From NCBI GenBank assembly GCA_905182985.1, contig CAJJDN010000089.1, positions 375,404-439,403 of the forward strand: a DNA stretch of 64,000 nucleotides, in the 5' to 3' direction. Both the position numbers and the translations under genes were made by a program. The notes under the pieces are model-generated. The model searched no databases. It saw nothing but the letters and a program-made list of their open reading frames with translations, and had not been told where the DNA came from. The stretch comes from Paramecium sonneborni. Its lineage: Eukaryota; Ciliophora; Oligohymenophorea; Peniculida; Parameciidae. This document shows positions 26,101 to 38,322 of this stretch, one piece after another; within the stretch, counting starts at the first letter, position 1, and each line of letters opens with the position of its first letter.

Positions 26101-27153
26101 AATTATTTAAAATTCACGAATAGATATTTTACCATTAATACTTCTAATTTCTAATTTAATTTAATTTCTTGAATCATTTATTATATCACTTCTATAATCA
26201 ACATACTTTCTTGAATTACTAATAAATTCTAATTGATATTAATTATTTAAATAAATTCTAAATGTTTATGGTAAAGTTGAAAGATATTCAACTCTAAATT
26301 GAATAATGAAAGCTCTATGATCTGGAAGTATAAAATTATTGATTGCTGATTCTCCTGAATATATACCCAGCATTTTTATTTAAACTAAATATCATTTATA
26401 AGTTTACAATTATTATTAATTATAGATTAAAACACTGGAAAACTATTCTTTATCCAACCTTCATATCCATTGTTTAAATTTTACAAATCAAAGTATGATT
26501 CCCATAATATCCACTTAATACAATCTACAGTTGAATCTAGACAAAATTAACACCCTGAGTAACATTCAAATATTGTTAATTTGAAATCTGTAATTCCCCA
26601 AAAATTCTAACATTTAAATATTTTTATAAATACATTATTATTACAATCTGATGAAAGTCTGACAATAACTGAATTTAATGTATGTTGCCGATTACTGAGA
26701 GATACTGCAGAATTTTACTCTGTTCCAGAACCACCACATATATTTGATCCTGTATTTGCTAGATAATGCCAACTCTCTGATCCTAAATCTGCAATTATAT
26801 TAAAATTTTAGGTTGTAGGCCAATCATCAATTCTTAATATTAAATAATATTAAACTTCCAGAGTCTGATGTCAATACGTAAATTATAATGAGGAGGCAAT
26901 ATAAAATATTTCATTATTTCAGTTCTTGTAGCTGAAAAACATCCAAATACTTCATAGCCTCCGAAAATTATGTTTCCTGCACAATTAGTTATTTGAGCAG
27001 TAGCTCCACCATAAGGAGATTAGATTTTCCATCCTATATTAATCATGATAAACTACCTTCATTATTCGTTATTTAAGTAGTAACAAAATTCTAAATATAT
27101 AATGCTTCAACAAGCACTCTAAAGCATTTAAAGTAAAAGAATTTCTTTATCAT
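23179..27153 (-). CDS. Cys-rich DUF4215-type membrane protein with multi-pass C-terminus
   Basis: Four exons join exactly in frame to 1301 residues. They are separated by three 23-nt introns (27034-27056, 26833-26855, 26385-26407), with ATG 27153 and TGA 23179. The N-terminus is a weak signal peptide, then beta-rich modules of about 300 residues (LPPHYNLRIDIRLWK, SNICGGSG, SLSNRQHTLNSVIV). Next is a long Cys-rich region with the DUF4215 signature repeated: EQCDDGNDSPFDGC, QECDDGNNIQFDGC and EQCDDGNIIDADGC, mixed with CxxC furin-like units such as CPLNCVNCLDGICFEC. After a ~250-residue linker come several hydrophobic helices (VFTAFLLAILLKTICYIFL, LVMLITTNLIYLILLI, YLLMSGLLWIFIKYI) and a basic tail. 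This is a surface receptor-like or adhesive layout; the ligand is unknown. A decayed relative lies at 41880-42900. Confidence 0.92.
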
Positions 27154-28006
27154 TAAAAAATAATATAAAAATCATAAATTTTTCAAGGTATTTAAAGTCT
27201 ATTTAATATAACCTAACGATTTTTCTTCCTTAATGTAATTAAATTTATATTTATTTAGAAGAATCATAATCAAACTAAACTTATTTTATTTAGAATAGAA
27301 TGATTTCTGTTGTTTAAGTAGAATCTTTGAATATCATAACATTTAAATAATTTTTATTTTATATATATTATTGGTGCAATATATTTTTTTTGCCGAAATG
27401 GATGTGTTAAATATGATTTTGGAATTCCATATTTATACTATTACATTACTTTATACTATTTCTTTTATAGATTGATTCATAAGACAAACTTCATTATTAT
27501 TATCATATAATTGCATTTAAAAAAAATTGTTATGTTTGTTGCTTTATTTTTGAATATCCTACCTGTGAACACCAAAGTAATATGATAGGTGTTATTTTTC
27601 CTTAAAAATAGCTTCTGTAAATATGTTTTAACTACCAAATTCTCATTTTAAAATCATTTATTATTAAATAATTATAATGAATGCGAACAATCTAATAATA
27701 ATATATATGATTATTATTAGATTAAAATGTATGAAATGATTAAAGACTAGGCTTTTAAATTATCAATAATTTGTACAATTTCATTAAAAAAAATATATAA
27801 TCCGTAATGATTAATTACGATAGTTTATTTTTTAAGATTATTGAAAACCAAATTCCAAACTTTTTCATTAGAATTTAATTTAACATATTCATTAAGAAGG
27901 TTCATTTAAAAAATTTTAAATTAATATAGTATTTAATACAGAAATTTATGAAATTCAATACAATCATTTTGATTAATTTGATAATTTATTTCTATATCAT
28001 CCAAAC
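27154..28006. other. intergenic, nothing recognised
   Basis: AT-rich region holding the upstream flank of the DUF4215-type gene. No convincing frame on either strand. Confidence 0.45.
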
Positions 28007-28679
28007 TCAGAACGAAATGCATTTCTCTTAAGATTTTGTTTTAATGAATATTTCATTTTCTTCATTTTCTTCAAATTTAAACCATGCTAATATGACTTTG
28101 ATAAATCCCTAAAGAATTTCTAAACAATTAATATTTGATTTTGCTGATGTTTCATAGTAATATAATTTGCTCTTTTTGGCAAAAAACAAGCTTAACAAAA
28201 TTGTTCTGTCCTTCTGAATCTAAATCGTATTTGCATCCCATAAAAAAAAATTCACAATCGTTATTGATTTATTTCAATTCCTATAATGCTTCTTATTTTA
28301 TTTCAAAAGATTACATTCAAACCAAATCTGAATATCCGATTATTATCTTTTTTTTGTTATATCGAATGTAAAAAAAGAATAAAACCATGAGCATTTCTAT
28401 ATGGTGATTTTGAAAACTGAGCCAAATCTATAAATTATCAACAGTATCCCAGATTTACAATTTGATATACTAAGAATTTATTTTAAAGTTTTTTAGACCT
28501 AAAATCAATTTCTGAAGAAGTCCAATATTTTTCTTTAAATTAATTAATCTTTCTACAAAAGATGATTATATTTATTCATTATAAAATACCTTTCCAGATC
28601 CTGTAGATCCTAAAATTATTAGTTTTATAAGTTTTATAAGTTTTTCTGCTTTATCTTCTAAATTTAAGTTCGATCTCAT
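28007..28679 (-). pseudogene. Rab/Ras-like small GTPase pseudogene
   Basis: From ATG 28679 the frame reads MRSNLNLEDKAEKLIK then LIILGSTGSGK, a P-loop (G1). It should continue into SSFVERLINLK, but 24 nt with a GT donor and no AG acceptor (ending ATAA) separate the two. An intron appears to have lost its acceptor. Later family landmarks are found in other frames: SPYRNAHGFILF, the G4-like CKYDLDSEGQ and the G5-like ETSAKSN. The 3' end reads KCISF then TGA 28007, which would be a CaaX-like prenylation tail. Several frame changes make it a pseudogene of a vesicle-traffic GTPase. Confidence 0.7.
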
Positions 28680-28821
28680 TAACTTTTTCTTTATATGTAA
28701 ATTTAAATTAGTAATTTTGGAAGATTATGATAATAGAATCAATAATTTGATCTGTAATAATCAGTATTTAAAGAAAAGAAAAAATATAAATTTTGTGCAA
28801 GCAAATGAATAAAGAATAAAT

Positions 28822-29340
28822 TAAATGTTCAGATTTCATGAAACTCCAAAGTTTAAAGAAGAAAATTTAGAGAAATGTACATAAAAATGGTAAAATAATT
28901 AGAAAGCTAAATTATAGGGTTGAAATTTCATTTCCTTTAATTTTCATTTACTAAATTTTTTATTTACAAAATATGATAAAGGTTCATTGTTATCTGAATT
29001 TAATAATTTAGGGTAATCAGTTATATTTATTGATCAAAAGGAAGCTATAAATATTAAGAAAAATATAGCTAAAGTAAAGTTTATGGTGTTGAAACTATTT
29101 AGCGATTAAATTTTTTTTCAAATACCTCATGCTAAATATTCATCATTTTAGAGTATTCTATAATTTCAAACTAAACTTTAAGTTCACTTAAAAATAAAAA
29201 AATTGACTTGGTCAGGACTTTAATTTAGGCAAATTACTGGAAGGCAGAAATATCATGGAATAGTAATAAAAAGCTGAATTTTGACGAACCTACCCCAAAT
29301 GCTTTGAAGTGTCCAGGAAAAATTATTAATAGTAAAATTT
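28822..29340 (+). pseudogene. DEAD-box RNA helicase C-terminal fragment
   Basis: A plus-strand frame from ~28969 reads KYDKGSLLSEFNNLGQSVIF then IDQKEAINIKKN, like the start of the second RecA-like lobe in DDX19/DED1-type helicases (the GQ-x-I-I-F motif). About 80 residues later RQITGRQKYHGIVIK resembles the motif VI neighbourhood (RTGRxGxxG), followed in another frame by LNFDEPTPNALK. Upstream, ATG 28827 starts a short frame ending in TGA. Motifs are eroded and the frame is broken, so only a remnant is claimed. Confidence 0.35.
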
Positions 29341-30520
29341 TTTAAGTTTTTAAAAAAAAATTTGTCATGTAGCAAATTTTTTCATTTTTTTTATCAAAAT
29401 TTGAAAAGAATAAAAATATAAAGTTAATAACAAATTTTGAATTAAAAAATATTGATATTCTATTGAATTTAAAAATCAGTAAGTGTATTTTCCTCTAATA
29501 CAAAGTACTTAATGAAAGAGATTGATCTTCTACCATTTATTTAATTTTTTGACAAATAAAAACTAATTAATTTTTCCAATTGAATTTGCATTGTTATATA
29601 AAATCATGAATTAAAATTTCAGAATTTTGACATTATTTGTGATTATATATAGAATCAAAATTGAGTGTCATGATTGTTGAATTGTAAAATTGACTAGAAT
29701 TAATTTTAAGATTATCAATTAGAGTATTATAATTTTTATCTAATCGTTTCTAAATTTTAGAAGGTCATAAGAAATGATTAAACATTCAACAAAAACTATT
29801 ATTTAGGTTCATGGTAATTAACACATTGTCAAAAACTGAAAATAGGACCTTCCTTCCTGTTCTAAACTATTATAATAAATCTTATCCATAATATATGCCA
29901 TTATTAATAATGACTTATATTAGACTAAATTACCAAAACCGATAATTGATTAAAATTCTTTATTATGATATCTGTAAAAAGATTAAGTATTTTTATTTTT
30001 TCATGTGTATTTTTTATAATTCTCAATGTTTTAAATCATATTTATATATAAAATGATATTAAGAATATTGAGAAAAAAGAGAAATATGGTAAATAGAAAT
30101 TTTATTTTCTTTGATTTAAGTTTAATTCACTCCTTAATGATATAAAAAATGAAATGTAACTCAGATTCCTTAAATTTATTTTAAATTAACTATTATAAAA
30201 AAATAATTGAATAAAATTTGAATCTTATTTAATGCAATAAAAATAATATTTTAATACATATTATAATCAGTATATAAATAAATTTTATTTGTAGAAGTTG
30301 TAAATCAAAAAAAGAATTTGTAAAATAATCACTATTGAATTTAAAGTCGAAAACTAATAGAATATTTTTGTATTAAAAAGCAGCTAATTTTAAATTATAT
30401 ATAAAAAAAACTAAAAATTGGCTTTAATCATAATCAAATAATATAATATTAAAGGGAGAATGTATGTAAAAAGGTGAAGTGAAAGGAAGATTTTTATTAT
30501 ATAATCTAATGTATGTTGAA
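29341..30520. other. gene-poor stretch, nothing recognised
   Basis: Long A/T-rich tracts on both strands. No motif, no frame with balanced composition and no repeat is supported. Confidence 0.45.
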
Positions 30521-33500
30521 TCATTTGTGTCCTAAATGTAAAAATTAAGAACCTAAAGAGTATTTAGATTGATCAAGGATTTCAAACTAAAATTATTCGA
30601 TAGGTTAGATGTGTTAAATTGTTTAACATGATTTATTTATTAACAATTATAAATTTTCTAAAATTAACTGCTCACTGTTAGGTGTGCATTATTATTATTC
30701 TAAATATTCTATGGAATAATAAATTTATTTACATTTATTTTTCTAAAAGATAGAAATTTCAGGACATAATTGTATGGCATGTTCCAAATTGGAAATTGCT
30801 TATTCAAAATGTCCCTAACAGTGTAAAATAAATGCTATTGAATAAATTACTTTGATACCTTTATTATTAAATAAAAAAAAGTTTTCAGGTTCATTTTAAA
30901 TAGCAATATCAATATTTTCTAGCGCTTCATCTAAACGCCCCATCTAAATTAAAGTCAAGCCTGATTTTATATTATGTTTTTACATTTTTCATCGTAGGCA
31001 TGAAATGATGAAGGATTTATTTTAATAGCATCATCTAAACTCATAAGAGCATCTTCAAACTTTTGTGTTGCTTTTAGTATTTTTGCTATTAAATGAAATT
31101 TTATTTAACCTTTTATTATAAAATTTCTAAAATCTTCAGGATTATTTTGAATAGAATAATTAATAAATTACATAGCTTCTTCATAATTATTCAAATTATA
31201 TAGAATAATTGCTATTAAATTATGATAAATTAATTGCCTTTAAGATAGTATGAAATCCAAAAAGAAGGATTTATTTAAATTACATAATCACTATACTCTA
31301 ATGCTTCTTAAAAACGATTTACTAGATTTAAACCACAAGCTAATAAATTAATAAATATTTGAGCCTTTTATATAATATCCTTCATAGATTTCAGGGTTTT
31401 TCGATATTGCTTAATCACATGTTTCTAATGCTTCTTATAAGAGATTTAATTGTAGTAGAATATTTGCTTTTAAATTAAATTGATTATTCAACCTTTTAAG
31501 CAATAAAATTTATAATAGTGAGGATTTAACTCAATACCATTATCCAAATCTTTTATAGCTTCATAGTAAGAATTCATTTTAAATAAAGTTGTAGCTTTTA
31601 TTTTAAATTTTTTTACCTCTTTAGTAATATAGAAGATAATTCTCATGATTATTCTAAATTAGAATATTTTAAAGGTCTAATGCCTCTTAATTACGATTCA
31701 AAATTTATAAAGCAATGGCTAAATATATATACATTTTTTTTACTACCTTTATTTTAAAATATAAAATTATTTTAAGGGTTATATTTTAATGCTATATCAA
31801 ATTAAGCTAAGGCTTCTTCCCACTCTTGCCGACATAATAAGAGATATCCTGTATTTTATATTATCAAAAACCTTTTAAATAAAGGTTAACAGAATCTGAT
31901 GGATTTATATTAATAGCTTTATCTAAAATAATTAGTGCTTCTTGATATTTTTTTAATTTAAGTAAACAGACAACTAATTCATTTTGAAAATCTTACCTTA
32001 AAGTTGGGAATTTCGAACATTGTCTGGATATTGTTTAATTTCTTAGAGTGCTTCTTCATAACGGCCCATATCTACTAAGATCAAAGCTACAAATATGAAA
32101 ATTTTTGACCTTTTGCGTTGAAAAGTGTATTAATTAATGGATTAATTTAAATAGATTAATTAATACAATGTAAAGCTTCTTCAAAACGATTAATTTGAAG
32201 TAAAATTAACCCTTTATAATACTTAGAATCAATACCTTTATTTATATAAAGAAACGGTGAATTTGGATTTATATGAATAGCTGAATCTATGTATATTAAA
32301 GCTTCTTCGTTATGATTTAATATGAGTAAGACATTTGCTAAAAAATGGAATTGAATATAAACCTATAGCATTATAAGGTAGGAAATCCTCTGGATTTAAT
32401 TGAATATTAATTTTTAGAGCTTCTAAAGCTTCTTAATATCTGCTCATCATTATTAAAACGCAGGCTAATTATTATTAATCAAATTACCTTTAATCTAAAA
32501 GCCAAGGGCGATTTGAGGATTTATTTAAGTTAGGTAATTACTGTATTCTAAAGCTTATTCTAACTTTAACATATAGATTAGAATAGATGCTAATTAATTG
32601 AAAAAAAATTACTCACTTTTATTAAGAAAATAATCAAATCTTTCAGGGTTAATTTGTATTGCCATATCAATATTTTTTAATGCATCTTCTTTATTACCCA
32701 GTGATAATAAAGACATTGCTTAAAAATAGTAAATATATAACCTTTTAAATTATAATAATCTGAAACTTCTGGGTTTATTTGTATAGCTGAATCTAATGAT
32801 TCGATGGCTTCTTAATGGCATCCTTAAAATATTAACAATATTGCTTAAATTAATTTAATAATTAACCTCTATGCAAATGGTTCAATGAATTATAATCACA
32901 TAACTATAAAGAAATATTGAAATTTTCTAAAGCTCTTTAGAATTGACCCATCATCATTAAAGCCAGACCTGAATAAAAATAAATTTAACCTTTTAAGTTA
33001 TATGCAGTATTGAGATTAGATTTAAACTTTTCCTTTGCTAATTAGATCACATACTGAGCCAATTCAAATTAATTTAATGAATATAAAGCTTGTGCTAATA
33101 AATTAAATTAATTTTTACCTAATTTCTCTAATTTATCATATTCCTGTTAGCCAACATTAATTGATAAATCAAATTGATTTAAAGCTTCTTCCTTCTGATT
33201 ACTGAACAATAACGCAACACCTAAATGATTATTTATATTCACCTTTATTGCTAAAACAAATAGACTTGCAATTGTCTTTTTAAATTGAAATATCAAATAA
33301 ATTTTTTGCATCTTCAAAATTATAGTTCATAAGTAAAACAGTAGCTATTAAAACATTAAACAAAGTAAACCTTTATTAGCATAATGACTTGATTAATTAG
33401 GGTTAAGACAAATTGCAATGTCAAATTGTTTTAGAGCTTCTTATAAATCAAGCATCTCTAATAAAGCAAGGCCTAATTGTAAATATACTCGTAACCCTTT

Positions 33501-33793
33501 CTTTCATAAAAAAAAGAATTATGAGGATTAGTTTAAATTGCCTCTTCAAATTGCTCAATAGCTTCTCTGTATCTTCTCATATTCAATAGCTCAATGCCTT
33601 TAATATAAATTTAAGTGTAACCTAAATAATAAGAGTCACATCCTGCTTTATTATCAATTTATTTTAATAATTCCAAGCCATTTGTGAAACTTTTTTCAAT
33701 ACCCAAATTAATACATTAATAACTATTGAAGTTGAATTATTTAATATTATTACAATTGCATTTATGGAGTATCATCTAAATAAGTTTAATCAT
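30521..33793 (-). CDS. TPR-repeat protein, about 22 one-TPR exons
   Basis: ATG 33793 to TGA 30521 with 23 introns of about 21-28 nt. After a Cys-containing start (HKCNCNNIKQ), almost every exon codes for exactly one 34-residue tetratricopeptide unit of the form L...L.....A...FD.AI..NP......N.K. Examples are RRYREAIEQFEEAIQTNP, YEEALQEIKQYPDN and LDEALENIDIAIQNEPENF. Nearly every intron cuts after the first base of the codon following the conserved Lys (AAA G^), so all are phase 1 at the same structural point. Two introns, near 31211-31236 and 31344-31368, start GC instead of GT. The array would form a long superhelical scaffold for protein binding. The tail (SQFLHLGHK) has no other domain. 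All exons join in frame, so the gene looks functional. Confidence 0.9.
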
Positions 33794-35499
33794 TTTTCAA
33801 TGGTTAATAATCGCAAGGCTTAAAACTCTGCCTTTGCATACTTTTCATTATTAAGTCATATCCTTTAAATAAATTCACATATTACCTTATCGAACTTTTA
33901 GATCTTTCAAAGATGACTAATTGATTTCCAATAAATTAAAACTGTTATTTAATTTCTTGTATTTAAAGGAATTAATTTGTTATTTTATCATTACAAACTT
34001 TTCTGAATCATATTAATTTTTTTTTTTTCTTATAAATGAGCTCAAACTTTTTATCCATTTTTATTCAAAACAACATTTTTACTTTACCATAGATTCAATT
34101 AAGGAATAATATTATTTATATTTCTCAATTGAGTTTAGATGGAATTTCTAAAATGTTTCATTTTTATTTTTCAATTATTCCATTTTTGATGAGACAATTA
34201 AATTAATATATTTAAAAAGCTTAATCCAAAATAAACTAATACCTTTTAAATCATCATAAAAGACATTTTTAATAATTTTCATAAACTTTACTTCCAAGGA
34301 AAGTGACTTTTAAATGATAATCCAAGAAAATTGTTCTTTTGTAATTAGATGAAAATCCATACACAGTTTTCTGACCAATAGAAAAAGTAGATTGAAAATC
34401 AAGGTAAAATTAGAAAAATGTTTTATATTTAATTTAAATCTTGAGGGCAGCCCCTCCCGATGTTCCAACTTAGGATTTCTAAAATTGAGTCAATTTAAAA
34501 TACTTATATTGATTATAAAGTCTATTTTAAGTATTTCTATCATTTAATTAGAGAATATAAAGTTAAAGTCACTTAATGAGTTTGGATAAGAGCTAGGATT
34601 AATATTAATAAAAAAGTTAAGTTCATATTTTTTTTTATGTCTAATATTGATTTTTCTATAGTTTTTTATATTAGGTAATTTACATCAATTACTTTTAGTT
34701 CGATATACTAATTTCTCTTTTAATTTAAATTGTAAAGAATAACCAATTTTTTATACTATTTTCAATGAAATAGGGATTACAGTTTATTATTTATAATTAA
34801 TCTATTAATAAAAAGTATAAATTTATACTTGTTTTTTTAATTAAAAAGTGTTTGTAGAAATTATTTTATAAATGTCAAATTTATATACTAGGATTCTATG
34901 TTCAAAGTGGAAATAATAGTTAAAACTTCTTATCCACTTCTCACTAAATTAAAATCTTAAAGCCTTTATAAATTATGTAAAAAAGTCAATAGAAGGAGAT
35001 CAATACTGTTTAGGAATATAAATGGTGTAAAAAAATCATTAAGCCCTTTTAAATCTTTTTATTATGAGATAGGTTCTACGATAGGAATGAGAAAAAGGTT
35101 AAAATAAAAGAGGCAGCCTTTAATTAAAGATTGTTTGGAATTCAAATTTAATGGCTGTAATTAAGTAATTGTATTACAAAACACCGAATTGGACCAATTT
35201 TTAAAGTAATAACTAAGGCATATTACCCAGAAGCAATGATGTAAGATAGTAATATCTTCTTTATCTATATTTATAGTTATATGAATTTCTGCCCTCTATG
35301 GATTTAATTGGGAAAGTTAGAAACTGGGAATCTAAAATATATGAAATTATTAATATTAGAAGATTAAATCAAAAAATTATAGTTTATTATTTAATTTATA
35401 ATTTCATTATATATATTATTATATGAGACAAGCTAGGTTAATTCTTTTTGATATGACTGATTAAATTTAGTTTAATTCCAATTCTTATATTGATGTTAT
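33794..35499. other. intergenic with weak coding traces
   Basis: No gene can be supported. Near 34910-35060 the plus strand shows a mildly protein-like stretch (HQIKILKPLQIMQKSQQ) in an open frame ending TGA, but it has no start or relatives I know. The rest is low-complexity. Confidence 0.4.
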
Positions 35500-36700
35500 A
35501 ATTCTTCAATAGATTATCAATTCGAATCTTTCATTAAGATCCCTTTTTCTAATAGCTGCAAATTTTAATTAATATTTTTTCGTTGTTAAGTATTTTCCTC
35601 TATTCCTTATAACTTCATTTTGGTCATTTAAATCATTTTCTTCAAAATATCTTGAAGAGCAAACTAATTTTGTTGTCTAAAAATAAATGTGCAATACCTG
35701 GCATTAAGTTTGAAATTACACAAAATCTATGTAAACCTGCCTCTCATTTTCTATGTAACTTTATTTAATTTTTCATCTTTATTAATAAGCCAACTCTATA
35801 TTTAATTACCACATACCATTTATTAAATTGGAACTTAATAATCAACATAATTATTTAAATAATTATTGAGCTTTCAAACTAGTATTAGCATTTTAAAATG
35901 GTTATTGATTGACAAACTGTATCTTTTATTTGTCTTAATGCATCTTGAGTTTATTAAAAATATTAATATAGAAAAATTTACAATACCAATCTTTCTGGAT
36001 AAAACTATTTTCGTTAATTTTTAATTATGACATTATCAACTTCAGCTTTACTCATAGCTACCATCCAAGTAAATATCATTAAGCATTAATTCATTCACTT
36101 TAAGAATCTGCTAAAGGATATAACTTCTTATTTTATAACAATTATCATTTGAAAGATCTAAAAAATTATTTATTGCCAAGACATTATTTATTTAATGAAT
36201 GTAAATCTTTCTATATATTTCATCTTAATTTTGTTCATTCCAAACAAGATAATTTTCATTATATTAGAGTTCTTTTTATGTAATTGCCAATATTCATTAT
36301 GTTATTTATCTTTTCATAAAAATAATAATCCAATGACACTCTTTTACTAGATATATTTAGACGAAATCATATTTTTAAATTTGAGTCAAACTTATAAAAA
36401 GGCATATTTAATAAAATCAAATCAACATAATAATAACAAATTTAACTAATAATAAATATATTCTCAAATTTTTCAGAATAAAAATGAATCTCAAATTTAA
36501 AAGACTGTTGAGAAAAATTCACCATATACCCTCATTAATGTCCTAATGGAGAAATACTATTAATTATAAAATAACATAAATCTAATCTTTCAAATTAAAT
36601 AATAATTGGAATTCTTTAAGATTTTCATATATTGAATATTAACAAATCAACTTAAATCTAATATTATGCTGATGAACTATTACTAAATTTTAAATTTAAG
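35500..36700 (-). pseudogene. disrupted coding region, unknown
   Basis: Minus-strand pieces look coding: FKFEIHFYSEKFENIFIISQ near 36470, then VWNEQNQDEIYRKIYIHQI near 36220, then SKAEVDNVIIKNQRKQFYPE near 36040, then ENDLNDQNEVIRNRGKYLTT near 35620. A 21-nt intron near 35679-35699 fits. The pieces lie in different registers with TGA between them. They may be one decayed gene. No domain is recognised. Confidence 0.4.
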
Positions 36701-36839
36701 AGTCTAATAAATTTGATAATAAATGCAAAAGGAGATTTAATAAGCGAATTAAAAATAATCTAACAAAATAAATAAAATTTGAGCTCCTAATTTATTTATT
36801 GTTTGTTATGCTCTAAAATACAATTGAATAATTATTATA

Positions 36840-38322
36840 TGAATATTCCAATCAATATTTCATATGTATCATAGTTTTTTCCCACCTTATTCCAAGTTAC
36901 TAAATATCTTCCATCATTAGTTAATGCTCCAAAAATAGGATTTGATTCATTTTTTATTTTTATTAAACCTATTGCCTGTGCTTTATAATCATCAAATTTT
37001 TTTCTTTGTTATAAAAGATAGGAAATAACCTCAAATCACAAACTTTATCATTTTAAATCAATTTTACTTCCTTATCCGAATTTTCTTGATATTTTCCATT
37101 TTTTATTTCAAATATACTGATACAATCCTTGCTTACTTGATTTGCTGTAACCCAAATTAACTAATCATCCTTTATAAATTACAATCTGGCTACAATTTCT
37201 TAAACTGACTAAGTAACTACGTATTAAAATTACCATTTCTATTCATTATCTTTTGTCCAAATTATTATTTGCTAATCTCCACCACAAGAAACCAAAATAT
37301 TTTCTAATTAATTTAAGTATAAGCTATAAATTCAATTTGTATGTTTATCTAATGTGTAAAGATAAGTTAATTGATTATTAATGAAATCAATTTACCAGAT
37401 TTTTAATTGAATAATCACTACTTCCAGAAATAGTTAATATAGGATTAAACAGTTTATGCAATTAGTATGCTGTTAATGTGAATAAGAACTCTTCCATTCT
37501 GTTTCATTTACCTATTTTCAACATCCAATTGAATTATCAAAACTAGCCGATACAAAACTATTACTCTTCTTACTAAATTATAGACAAAAGATTGCCACAG
37601 TATGTCTATTAAGTGTAGTGATTTCTTTTAATCTTCTATGAACAAAATCCCATACTTTAATAGCATTATTAGAAGCAGATTACATAAGTGAGCCAGATTA
37701 ATTAAAAGAAATCGCACAACAATAACCTGATTACTTAATTTAATTATCAATCAATTTAATAGGATGAGCTAAATTCAAATTTTATAAGACTTGGTCACAT
37801 TATGAATATAGTTCTATTTTTTTAAGAGTAGATAACTTAGATTAATTTTATTACAAAGTGAATTGTTAATTTTCTTTATTGAATCAATCATTTTTTCTGA
37901 ATTGAATATTTTTTGTTATGGATTGTTAATTAATATTTCCAATTCATTAAAGAAACTATAATATGAATTAATAGTTCCTAAATAATTAAGACTCTTGATC
38001 CATTCTATAGAATTAGATATCAATTTATCTAATTAACAAGTTAAATTTTATTTTATAGTATGAAGTTCATTCAAGAATTATTCAACTTAATCCACTTAAG
38101 CTTTGATTAATCTTTAGATATTCTCTACCTTATTTTTTAATTATTTTCAAGCATCTCAAGTACTTTTTTAAATCCAATTATTTTATTATCTGCTTCAAAG
38201 GTTTTCATGCAAATAGAACACAAAAGACATTCCTAACCTTTTAACTTTTTGTCTAATACAACCGTATGTATTGGTTCATTATGGTTTTAATTGCGTATCA
38301 GCTATTTATCTAATTCTATCAT
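36840..38322 (-). pseudogene. Cys-motif/coiled-coil/WD40 protein pseudogene
   Basis: ATG 38322 starts a frame with a zinc-like pair (ECLLCSICMKTF) and then a coiled coil. WD40-type blades follow: QSASNNAIKVWDF, VSASFDNSIGC, IKIW near 37400, LVSCGGDQQIIIW, and a C-terminal IFGALTNDGRYLVTWNK. It cannot be read through. There is a one-base slip in an A-run near 38130. An in-frame TGA (near 37516) replaces the Trp expected after SIGC, and another slip lies near 37400. A second TGA follows HTN near 37335, and a last slip lies near 36970. It is a clear pseudogene of the same family as the other WD40 genes here. Confidence 0.8.

Noticed and set aside
26385..26860. Frameshifts in the DUF4215-type gene
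   Set aside because: They disappear when two 23-nt GT...AG introns are removed; total coding length is then exactly divisible by three.
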